In this document: positions 1-9,999 of the stretch, in pieces
Layout of the letters: each line of letters opens with the position of its first letter
Numbering within the stretch: position 1 is the first letter of the stretch
NCBI GenBank assembly: GCA_011503125.2
Contig: WWBZ02000010.1
Coordinates: 806,001-870,000, forward strand
Direction: 5' to 3'
DNA from: Botryosphaeria dothidea
Lineage: Eukaryota > Ascomycota > Dothideomycetes > Botryosphaeriales > Botryosphaeriaceae
Length of the DNA: 64,000 nt
Notes under the pieces: generated by a model
Database searches by the model: none
What the model saw: the letters and a program-made list of their open reading frames with translations, nothing else
What the model was told of the DNA's origin: nothing
Made by a program: the position numbers and the translations under genes

Positions 1-530
1 CAAGCTCTATAGTGTGCCTGTCTAGTCGTCTGGAAGCCTCATAATGGCGACCCAGCTAATGACTGAGTCGATGCCTGGACGATATTGTGTTCATCGGCGG
101 ACTTACGAATTCGAAACTTAAGCTTGCAATGGTTAGTTATAGACGTGGGATCGTTCTTCGCGTATGTGCTTCTCACGCTAGCGGTCCGACCCGCCTAAAA
201 ATGCTTCCCGCAATATTAATTCATTGGTGCTATGGTAGAAAAAAATCTCAAAGTCGAGTGCTCATGCGTGAAAGTGTTGACTCTGAGCGCCTTTGCGAGA
301 AGCGGATACAGTGATTCGCATATGCCCTTGCGTATCAATACTAGGATAGTCACCCGCTTCCTGCTGTGTAACTGGCGATTTCCCGCACAGCCATTGCTAT
401 TTATAACCCTCTCAGCCTTCTTAACTAGCATATGTCAGCTGAGCCCTGCCTGCAACTCCCCCGAAACTCTCACTCAGCACTCTCCTCATTTCGCCTGAGG
501 TACTGTAGCATCAAACCACGAGTGGGAACG
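1..530 (+). promoter_or_regulatory. Upstream region of the patatin-NLR gene
   Basis: No convincing coding exon is visible here; the short open frames overlap on both strands and resemble no family. A TATA-like TATTTATAA lies at about 398-406, roughly 125 bases before the chosen ATG, followed by a pyrimidine-rich stretch (about 450-500) of the kind often seen near fungal transcription starts. Assignment as promoter and 5' UTR is inference from position. Confidence 0.35.
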
Positions 531-3500
531 ATGGCAGATGACTCAGGTCCTTCTACTGATGGGCCGGTGAATCTGCTCGCCCTTGGTAGGCCGGCGCACT
601 GCCCTTACTTATTGCCTCCTAACGAATCGCAACAGACGGTGGCGGTATCCGCGGTCTATCTGAATTGCTTATTCTTGATGAAGCCATGAAACGCATTCAG
701 CACGACTTAAAGCTCGATGAACTCCCTCGCCCTTGCGACTACTTTCATCTTATTGGTGGCACCAGCACCGGCGGGTAAGTTTGGCTTCTTTAAATCCTAG
801 GATTGTCATCTTTCTGCAGAAGGCTAATCGTAGTCGCCTACGTATACAGGCTCATTGCCCTACTTCTTGGCCGATTTCGCATGCCAACCGATGAAGCCCT
901 TCGCATCTACAATGAAATTGCTGGCTCGATCTTCTGCAAGGGCAATAAAAAGCGCTCATTCCAAGACGGAACTTTCAAAGCGACCACGTTGGAGAACACA
1001 GTGCGCACATTGGTCACGAAAAGGAATGTCGGAAGCTCTATGCTGGATTCAACGGGAGTGCCAGAGATGGGGAGAGCGTTTGTATGCGCGATGTCGGCAA
1101 AAAACATGGAACACCCACGGCTGTTTCGAACTTACCACGTACGGGAAAATGCGGGCGTCAATTGCGAGATCTGGGAGGCAGTCCGCGCTACCACGGCAGC
1201 ACCAACATTCTTCAAACGAGTCACCATCGGCGAGGAAGGCCAAGTCAAGGAAGAGTTCATCGACGGGGGAGTTAGGTGCAACAACCCAGCGGACGAAGTC
1301 CTGGAAGAGGCCAGAAGAGTTTTCGGTGACCAGAGGATACTCAATTGCCTTGTCAGCATCGGAACTGGCCATCCCGGCGTAATTGGCCTGTCAAAGCCTG
1401 ATGAGTTCCAGCGACTTCTCCCAACAGAGCTTATCACAGCTCTGAAACAGATCGCTACAGATTGTGAACAGAAGTCCGAAGAGTTGAGTGCACGGTTCCA
1501 GAACATTATAGGCCTGTACTTTCGTTTCAACGTTCCGCACGGCCTTGGACAGGTCTCACTCGAAGAATGGAAAAAGATGCCAGATGTCCAAGCGCATACT
1601 ATGGTATATCTAAGAAAACACGATGTTTCCAGATGCATAGACGAACTGGTCAATCTACTCAAGCATCCCCGGAAAGAAGGAGGCTATGCGTTGGGGTCTA
1701 CGCGTTAGTTGCGAACTTTGCATTGTCTTAAATCTGTACCAGGTAGCTGAATGACATACAGGTGGTATCCCTCTAAAGTCTCACCCACGTTCAACGCCTC
1801 GGGTGTCAATCAGATCCAAGCCAGGGACCAGTCCAATATTCACCGGGCGAGAGCGAATTCTGACTCGACTGGACGAATTTTTCGATGCTCGATCCGGCCA
1901 GAGCCCACAAAGAAAGGAGTTCTTATTGTATGGGATGGGCGGAGCTGGGAAGACCCAAGTCTCGTTGAAATTTGCCGAACGGAATATTCACCGGTAAGCC
2001 CCTATCGGCAAGCTTCTTACTACGGCGCTGATTAGTGCAGCTTTAAATATGTTTTCTGGATCGATGGCAGCAGCATAGCTACTATAGAGCAGTGCTTCAA
2101 GGACATCGCGGCTAAGAACTGCCCGGATGTTTCCGATGCAGAAGCATCTGTTCAGTCGGCTTTGTGGTGGCTGGGCAGTCTGACCGAAGAATGGCTGTTG
2201 CTGTTCGACAACGTTGAGAGCTTCAAGGCGGCCTCAGAGGCCCTCCCAGAGAACAAGGGCAACATCATTTACACGAGTAGGAATCCCGAAGGATGCCTTT
2301 CATTGCCCAAAGGGGCATACTACGAAGTCAGTGAGATGGAGGAAGAGGAGTCTCTTCAACTCCTTGCCCGTGCCAGGGGTTTGTCAGAAACACGCCATCA
2401 AGAGGAGGCGTATGCCAAGAGCATAGTGGTGGAACTGGGCCACCTGCCGCTAGCCATCGACCAAGCCGGCGCTTATATGGCCACTCGTTCTTGCGGTGCG
2501 CAGGATTATCTCCGACGCTTTAACCGGAAGCGGGCGGAGCTGATGCAAAACCAGTCGTATAAAAGAGCATCGTCTCACGACCAAGCTGTATACGCTACTT
2601 GGGACGTATCTTACACCGCCCTAGAGCAGGCTAGAGAGAATGAGACCGATGTAGAGCAGAGAAAAGCGGCACAAGCGGCAGTACATATCCAAGGTGTATT
2701 TGCTATGCTGCATAGGGAAGACATTATGAAGGAGATTTTTCGGCGTGCCGCAGAATCGGGAAAATTTCAGCAAGAGCCAAGCGAAACTATCGAACAAAAA
2801 CAAGCCCAACATTACGCCGAGCTCGCTGCTATGCTTCTACCACTTAACGAGGAAAGTATCTGGGATCCTGAGCTATTCGAACGCGGGGTCCGAGAATTGC
2901 TCAAGCTATCGTTAGTGAGACAATATGACCTTGGGACAGCCTTCTATATGCATCCCCTAGTGCACTTCTGGGCCCAGGACCGCTTAGCGCCTCTCTACCG
3001 CGAATATTATCAGAGGAGCGCAAGAGAAGTTCTATCCGCCTCTGTAGTATGGAACTTTACCAGCGACGATTATTCTTTTCGACGGCGGCTCCTGCCACAC
3101 GTTGTAAAATGTCAGCAGACAAAGGGTTTATGCCCAAAGACGCTACTAGATGCAAACACTGCCGCAGACTTTGCTCTAGTGTTTTCCGAAGCTGGGTCTT
3201 GGGACGACTCAGAAAAGCTTGAGGTGCAAGTAATGGAGACGAGAAAGAGGGTGCTTGGGCAGGAGCATCCTTCCACGCTCACCAGCATGGCCAACCTCGC
3301 GTCGACGTACCGGAACCAGGGACGGTGGAAGGAGGCCGAGGAGCTTGACGTGCAGGTAATGGAGACGAGAAAGAGGATGCTCGGGCAGGAGCATCCAGAT
3401 ACGCTAACCAGCATGGCCAACCTCGCGTTAACGTACCGGAACCAGGGACGGTGGAAGGAGGCCGAGGGGCTTTTTATACAAGTGGTAGAGACGATGAATA

Positions 3501-6500
3501 GGGTAATCGGGCAGGAGCATCCTTCTACGCTTACCAGCATAGCCAACCTCGCGTCGACGTACCGGAACCAGGGACGGTGGAAGGAGGCCGAGGAGCTTGA
3601 CGTGCAGGTAATGGAGACGAGAAAGAGGATGCTCGGGCAGGAGCATCCAGATACACTTACTAGCATGGCCAACCTCGCGTCGACGTACCGGAACCAGGGA
3701 CGGTGGAAAGAGGCCGAGGAGCTTGACGTGCAGGTAATGGAGACGAGAAAGAGGGTGATCGGGCAGGAGCATCCAGGCACGCTTACTAGCATGGCCAACC
3801 TCGCGTCAACGTACCGGAACCAGGGACGGTGGAAGGAGGCCGAGGGGCTTTTTATACAAGTGGTAGAGACGATGAATAGGGTGATCGGGCAGGAGCATCC
3901 AGATACGCTTACCAGCATAGCCAACCTCGCGTCGACGTACCGGAACCAGGGACGGTGGAAGGAGGCCGAGGAGCTTGACGTGCAGGTAATGGAGACGAGA
4001 AAGAGGATGCTCGGGCAGGAGCATCCAGATACACTTACTAGCATGGCCAACCTCGCGTCGACGTACCGGAACCAGGGGCGGTGGGAGGAGGCCGAGGAGC
4101 TTGACGTGCAGGTAATGGAGACGATGAATAGGGTGATCGGGCAGGAGCATCCTTCTACGCTTACCAGCATGGCCAACCTCGCGTCGACGTACCTGAACCA
4201 GGGACGGTGGAAGGAGGCCGAGGAGCTTGACGTGCAGGTAATAGAGACGAGAAAGAGGATGCTCGGGCAGGAGCATCCAGATACACTTACTAGCATGGCC
4301 AACCTCGCGTCGACGTACCGGAACCAGGGACGGTGGGAGGAGGCCGAGGAGCTTGACGTGCAGGTAATGGAGACGATGAATAGGGTGATCGGGCAGGAGC
4401 ATCCTTCTACGCTTACCAGCATGGCCAACCTCGCGTCGACGTACCTGAACCAGGGACGGTGGAAGGAGGCCGAGGAGCTTGACGTGCAGGTAATGGAGAC
4501 GAGAAAGAGGGTGATCGGGCAGGAGCATCCAGATACACTTACTAGCATGGCCAACCTCGCGTCGACGTACCGGAACCAGGGGCGGTGGGAGGAGGCCGAG
4601 GAGCTTGACGTGCAGGTAATGGAGACGAGAAAGAGGGTGATCGGGCAGGAGCATCCAGATACACTTACTAGCATGGCCAACCTCGCGTCGACGTACCGGA
4701 ACCAGGGGCGGTGGGAGGAGGCCGAGGAGCTTGACGTGCAGGTAATGGAGACGAGAAAGAGGGTGATCGGGCAGGAGCATCCAGGCACGCTTACCAGCAT
4801 GGCCAACCTCGCGTCGACGTACCTGAACCAGGGACGATGGAAGGAGGCCAAGGAGCTAACGGTATCTCCTAAATACCAAATTCTTGCAGCCCCTATGAGC
4901 TCCAGTGCAAGCACAGCAGAGCCTGTTCAAGCTGAGAGTATCTTTTCTTCTGTTGTTCAATCTACGGATCCAACGACTGTCGAAATTCAAGACACTGGGC
5001 TGGCAAACGAAACAGCAGAGAAGATGACCGATGACGTGGACTCTATTTACAGCGTGGAATCCGACATGGAGGCGGATTCAGGCTACATAAACGGAGTCGC
5101 GCAAATCATTTTCCAACAGCTACAAGGCAATTTCTTGGACATCACATCATTCAAACCGGTGCTGATTGTTGCGGAGAGGGCTCTCGAGGCTTTTACATCC
5201 AAACTTGGCCATGAGTTGGACTGCAAACAGGCGCAGGAAGCAAGGGTATTTATAAAAAAACATCGAAAGTAAGCATAATCGTAATGATTACATAACTGTT
5301 GCTAGAAGCTGATACGCCCAAATCTAGGCAAATCAAGGATTCTTTGGAGAGAATCGGGTACCGCCACCTGGAGAGCATTCCGCAAGACAACACGACTGAC
5401 CGCGAACCGGACGAAGTGAGCCGCCGTGATGTCTTGGGTTGGCTGAAAGGCACGAACCCAGGTGACGAGCACCCAAACAAGGACCCGAAAGACAAGCACC
5501 CAGACAACGACCCAGAAGATGACCCGGAGGACAAGCACCTAGACAACGACTCAGAAGATGACCCCGACTTCGTAGAGCAAGACATTGAAAAGGATGGGGA
5601 AGAGGATGGCCAACACTATGAGCAAGTTCGCCTTGAATATCGAGAACTCATAGATTCGGGAGCCTTCCGTTGGCTTATTATGCGCTTGAAAAGAGAGATT
5701 TTCATGACAGCACCAACAACGGACCATGCATCTAGCATCGCGGAGGACATTCTTCGGAAGCTTGTCTCCAAAGGCAAAGTGAGCAGGAAGAATCCCGTCG
5801 AGTCTCATAGAGCAGTTTTCACTGTCGATTGGAACCCCTTGGCCTTCTTGGAGGAGCAAGACTATGAAGAAGAATGGAGTGAAGCATTAGCCGGAGCTAT
5901 CACATTGACTGGATGTGCAAGCTTTGCGCAGGCTTTGACTTGTGCTGAATACATGCGTCAAACTTGGCCTTGTTCGGGGCTCTCCACTCTTCACGCATTT
6001 CAGCACATTGTCAAGCGAAGTCAGGATGGCCATAAAACACGTGAGTATTCATTTTCTGCTATCGTCCAAGCGAAAGTTTTGCTAATTGGAGCATTCAGAA
6101 GAAGATGCAGATAAGCCAGAACTGTCAGCATTCATGCATGAGGGAAAGGTAAAAGTGGATATGAAAGGCGTGGCTTATACTATAGCAGAGATTGCAGAGC
6201 AGCTTGCCTGGCTTGGGTCTGCCCTGCGCTCATCACCATATGAAAATGGTGTTGCTGTCTGTGTTCCACAAATCGACATCGATTACGCCACATCCTCAGA
6301 GGACACTTGTTGCAAGACGGAAATACACTGCACGCTGAAATTTCACATCGAGCCACAAGCTGAGGGTCCTCTCGACCAGAAATGTGTGTGCTGGCACAAG
6401 CTGTTCAGGAATCCTGTCATTGTTCGGGGGTTTCCGGTTCCACGTCAAGTCTGTCGCACTCTCGGTCTTGATATACCCCTGAACATCATGGCACGACTGG

Positions 6501-8305
6501 CTCAGGCCCGGCGCGTTACGAAGTTCGACAACAAACTCTATGCGAAGGGATTTTCTACAATGCTATTGGCAACGAAGTACAACAAGGACGAAGGACTCCT
6601 CTTTTGGCACTTATTCTATAATGAGGACGGAAGCCACATTTCATATCTCGACGTCCGCGTCAAGGCGACTGAAAAGATCGTAGCGGACAGGATAAGCTTT
6701 CAGGAACTGGAAAATTCACGGCACATCCTTGGGTGGTGTAGCACAGTCCAAAGCCGTGCAGGTAAGATACCAACCAAGAAGTTTTGATAGGATCTGGAGT
6801 AACGAACATGTCTTGCAGGCGCTCACGATTCTGAGTACCACATTCGTTCATCAGGACGACGAGAGCCCCATGCGGGCTGCAGAGTTGAAAAATTCAGCAT
6901 TACCGGCGGCAAGATCGTCAACTTCGGTTTGTCGGGGGCCATTGCTGACAAAGATGTTCCGATTCACCTCAACCGCAACGGGTCTTACTTGGAAATGATC
7001 AAAGCTATCTTTTCTAAGTTCGTCATACTCTACGATGTGGACGAGAAACGAGCATGGCTTGTTAACGGTGCGAGCGCTTTGCTCCATCTTGTGCGATCAT
7101 CTCTTGAGGACGATCGACAGAGCGTAATTGGTTCTAAGCTTCTCTTCAAGCCCGAGGAACTGCAAAGAGCGAAAACTGAGTACACTCCTGAGTCTGCTGT
7201 TGATGTCCTCACCAATGAAGAGAACATGGTGCTGGAGATATTTCCGCACAAACCAGAATTCTCAGAGGAGTTCACTTCTGGTGCTTTTGACAGGCCTGAT
7301 ACAGTAAGGAAGAGGAAGAGAACGTGTGTGTTATTGCAAGATCGGGTCGAACAGGTATCTCATTTTCTCGAACAGATACTTATTTACCAGACAGACAAGG
7401 CCGCAAATCCAGGAGTCGAGTTCAAGGGCAGACCCAGGAATTACCTTGAAGGATTCGAGTTCAACGCTGTGGCCAAGGGAAGCGACCCTATCGTCCTCAA
7501 GATCACAGCCCTTCGGTCCACCGGGAAATGCTGGATAGATTTTGCTCGAGCCATTAATGCTGTGGCTTTGTTTGGACGTGGATTTGGAGATATCATTCGC
7601 CCTAAAGAAAACGGCGAAACATGCCATTCTTGGATCAGTATGCCAAAGGGAAAAGACTATCTTGCCATCTGTGTCCCGGATCTGCGACGGATTATCGATG
7701 ATCATGGAGACATGGAGGGGACGTCAGTGCGCATAGTCGATGACATCTATTGGCACAACCCTGACAAGATCTTCGAAAGCTGTCTCTGCAAAGGGAAGTC
7801 AGTCAAGAACACCTGTGCTCGAGCACAAGTACTGCTTCCATCCAAGTTTGACCCTCGGCGGCTTACGAACCGTGTGGTCCGGCCCAACTCATGGGAAGAT
7901 AGCTTCCAGGGTGCCATCATTTTCGGTCATAACCGAAGATTTCCATTGAAGTGGCCAGACGAACCAGACAGAGATCCGGAGGAAGCACAGTCCGAAGAGG
8001 CCGACGAAGAGCATCTGAGGAGCGGAATCAAGAATTTGTCGAGCACTGGGAGTTCTGATCCCCGAGAACGTGGCGTATCGACAAGCTCAGTCCCGCAAGA
8101 TCAGCCTTCAACGGATCACTCTGGTGAATTGACTAGCAATACGACCATCCAGTCACCATCTCGCCAAGAAGGCTCTGTGAGGAGTGGTATAGCAGAAATC
8201 ATGGCATCAGATTCTGGGGTACAACGACCCGTTGGACGCGGTCCAGGGCGGCGAAAAATCTTGAAGGATTACCTTAGGGGGCTTTTCAGAACAACTGAAA
8301 AGTAA
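531..8305 (+). CDS. Patatin / NB-ARC / TPR NLR-like protein with large C-terminal module (8 exons)
   Basis: Proposed exons are 531-585, 636-774, 850-1703, 1762-1993, 2041-5268, 5328-6040, 6099-6761 and 6819-8305. All seven junctions keep frame and total 7371 nt (2456 aa). Residues about 12-300 are a patatin phospholipase: DGGGIRGL oxyanion loop at 19-26, GTSTG nucleophile elbow with Ser62, and DGG with Asp203, so the Ser-Asp dyad is complete. NB-ARC follows: P-loop GMGGAGKT 407-414, Walker B LLLFDN about 479-484, TSRN about 505-508, GHLPLA about 560 and an MHD-like MHPLVH about 730-735. Thirteen 42-residue TPRs occupy 818-1363, then an acidic Asp/Pro/Lys-rich stretch near 1548-1588 and a C-terminal module. 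Fungal NLRs of this type are thought to sense non-self through the repeats and trigger cell death; activity here is inferred. The frame around 1000-1700 fits only if the 1704 donor (GTTAGT) is used. A two-gene model splitting at the TAA at 5270 is possible, but the 5269 GTAAGC donor and 5327 acceptor join HRK to QIKDS in frame. Confidence 0.85.
3212..4849 (+). repeat. Thirteen tandem 126-bp repeats encoding TPR (kinesin-light-chain type)
   Basis: The exact 126-bp period encodes 42-residue units with the core GQEHP-TLTSMANLASTY--QGRW-EA. Units fall into a few types (LDVQVMETRKR, LFIQVVETMNR, LDVQVMETMNR), and several successive units form near-identical pairs (units 7-8 and 9-10). Because 126 is divisible by three, the opposite strand is also open for about 600 codons; that is a shadow. 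The array keeps abundant CpA and TpG, so RIP has not touched it. Confidence 0.95.
4850..8305 (+). other. Uncharacterised C-terminal module of the NLR (part of the same gene)
   Basis: This segment (about residues 1364-2456, containing introns 5269-5327, 6041-6098 and 6762-6818) begins with a Ser/Asp-rich linker (SIYSVESDMEADSGY), then a helical stretch ending KHRKQIKDS. It continues through motifs such as AITLTGCASFAQALTC, EQLAWLGSALRSSP, CWHKLFRNPVIVRGFPVP, KGFSTML, GWCSTV, KFVILYDVDEKRAWLVNG, DFARAINAVALFGRGFGD, KGKDYLAICVPDL and VDDIYWHNPDK. I recall similar blocks in other large fungal proteins carrying ankyrin or TPR repeats, but no function. It ends in a low-complexity Ser/Thr/Glu tail with a basic cluster before the stop. 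Confidence 0.6.
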
Positions 8306-8391
8306 GCTCGTAAGCGGTGATTAGCTCTTTATTTGGAGTCGTTAGGAGCTGGGAGTACTTTGTTACGGATTCAAAGGGTAAGTCTTAGTGC

Positions 8392-8577
8392 TGTCACGAA
8401 CTGACATCATTCACTCACTCTGTTGCTGCCTGGCCATTCACCTCCTCGCTTAGCGCCGCCCACATGTATATTAGCTTCTCCCACCTCTACCCCTCCATCT
8501 CTCTTTCTTCTTCTTTAGCTTAGGAACTTTGTCAGTTTGGAACCCATCTTGATCGTGCATCGATGCTGGTCGTGACA
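8392..8577. mobile_element. Solo LTR (186 bp) with 5-bp target-site duplication AGTGC
   Basis: The ends are perfect inverted repeats TGTCACGA and TCGTGACA. The five bases before (8387-8391) and after (8578-8582) are both AGTGC. No internal retrotransposon sequence is present, so this is an LTR-LTR recombination remnant. It starts only 86 bp after the NLR stop codon and could contribute to that gene's 3' end. It is not RIP-mutated. Confidence 0.88.
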
Positions 8578-8582
8578 AGTGC

Positions 8583-9100
8583 TAGGCTGTTGTGGATCTG
8601 GATTTGGGCTTCCTAGATAGCCAAGGCTTAGCAAGAGGTGTCCGTTTGGAACGGTGTTTGCAGCCGAGCCTTCCGGAATGCCCACCACGTCTTATACTCC
8701 TTTGGCACCTGCCACCCTTTCATAGAAGGATAAAAATCCATTATCTTTTCTGTAACATATTTGAGACATCTTTTGATAAAATTGATAGACGGTCCGATCT
8801 TAGCTCGCGGAGCCGCGGCATGCAAGCGAACTGTCTTCCTTCAGTACCTGGTCACGCCTTGTTTTGCCTTTCGTGTGAACTACCTTTCCAGCTCTGTTGC
8901 AACGGCTCGATCCATTTGCCGTTGTGGACTGACTGTCGCCTGGAATCCACCAGATACCGAAGTGTCAACCAGAATCCCCTTAGTCATTCCCAATACTCTC
9001 AGAAGTCGATTGGCAGGCAAATTTGTCCCCTCGTGGTCCAAAGACAAATATAGACCAAAGTTGGAGGGATCAAGTTCTGGTTATATGACGTAGCTGTACC
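8583..9100 (-). pseudogene. Unrecognised possible gene relic on the minus strand
   Basis: Two short minus-strand open stretches look protein-like: one near 8628-8825 (KIMDFYPSMKGWQVPKEYK) and one upstream near 8900-9030 (LRVLGMTKGILVDTS). They could be exons separated by an intron, but I could not find a donor and acceptor pair that keeps frame, and neither has a recognisable domain. I regard this as a possible gene fragment left between transposons. Confidence 0.25.
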
Positions 9101-9149
9101 TCTTCGCAAATCTTCCTTCATGTATTTAAGCAAGCCTACCTGCCTCTCT

Positions 9150-9283
9150 CTAATGCGGCGCTGAGCAAGCGCAGTGGTACTTCATCGACTGCCGCCTGGT
9201 AACGGGCTGGGAGTATCCAGGAATTGCGACGAGGGTAGAGAAGATTAAGGATCTCCTCGGACCAATAGGGTGGTTTCTCTCTC
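9150..9283 (+). mobile_element. Short unmutated fragment related to LINE-2
   Basis: The plus strand reads AQWYFIDCRLVTGWEYPG then RVEKIKDLLGPIGWFLSQ in one frame. The same order of residues, degraded by RIP, is read on the minus strand across the Gypsy-2 insertion point (58,390 to 58,354, continuing 37,307 to about 37,200), near the 3' end of LINE-2. Similarity ends about 9283. The fragment keeps its CpA and TpG sites, which fits its small size. Confidence 0.55.
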
Positions 9284-9770
9284 AAGACATCCTATTGTGT
9301 TTCGGGGAACTCGTGCTGGTGCGCAGCATATCCTTGCATGCATAGGGAGCTGATCGCAAATGAAGGATGTCAGGCCCATCAGGCGCTGGGCGTGGGGCTC
9401 GGCGTGGCGCTGCCCGCGCGGCGCGCGGAGCACGGCCACAGCGCAGGCCGCTTAGCAGGCACACCAACCGACTTCGCCTCTCACGCTCTCTTTCTCTTCT
9501 CTCTTTGTACGTAGATTCTTAGTTGAATGCAATACCAACGTTTCGGCCTTTGCAGCCTCACATTCCTGACCTCACAACTCTTCACCCCAAAACCTGAAAT
9601 GAAGCTATTCGGTTGATGCAGAGATGTAGTTTGTTGCAGAAAGAAGTCTTGGGAAACAGCCATCCGGATACGATATCCTCGCATTCAAAATTAGAGGATT
9701 GGCGTTTAGTATAAAAGCAAATTTGCTCCTCTCGTAACTTGAATACAGCAAATAAAACAAAAGATATTAG
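9284..9770. other. Non-coding spacer with a GC-rich patch
   Basis: No gene is supported. Positions about 9378-9455 are strongly GC-rich and low in complexity (runs of GGCGCTG, GCGCGGCGCGCGG), unlike everything around them. Short minus-strand open frames there are composition artefacts. The remainder is ordinary AT-balanced sequence leading into the GATA tail of LINE-1 copy A. Confidence 0.5.
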
Positions 9771-9999
9771 ATAGATAGATAGATAGATAAATTCATTTCT
9801 TCCCGATATAGCTCCCTTGCGGGTCTATGCGGGGCTGGCTACCTATAGTTATTTTACACGAGGGGGAAAACCTTTTCGCCTGGCAAAAACCCCTCTCTAT
9901 CCAGGCCTGTTTGTCCCTACTGGTTCTGTTTTTCCTTCTTACCGGTAGCGGCTGCTGTGGCAGCCCTACATTCACCTACTAGACCTATCCCTTTAGTCC

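Noticed and set aside
3806..4780. Second minus-strand frame of 324 codons in the TPR array
   Set aside because: Same artefact of a period divisible by three.
3112..4914. 600-codon open frame on the minus strand of the TPR array
   Set aside because: It mirrors the 126-bp tandem repeat (a multiple of three), so openness is automatic; its Ser/Cys-rich translation has no domain and the plus strand is clearly coding.
5270..5328. TAA at 5270 as the true end of the NLR, with a separate gene downstream
   Set aside because: A GTAAGC donor at 5269 and CTAG acceptor at 5327 with a CTGAT branch-like site restore frame and join typical sequence; the downstream frame lacks an ATG near its start.
9245..9467. 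Overlapping minus-strand frames of 61-64 codons
   Set aside because: They run over the GC-rich low-complexity patch and contain Arg/Ala/Pro composition only.
9771..9788. Independent GATA microsatellite
   Set aside because: It is the (TATC)n 3' tail of LINE-1, present at the same place in copies A, B, C and D.
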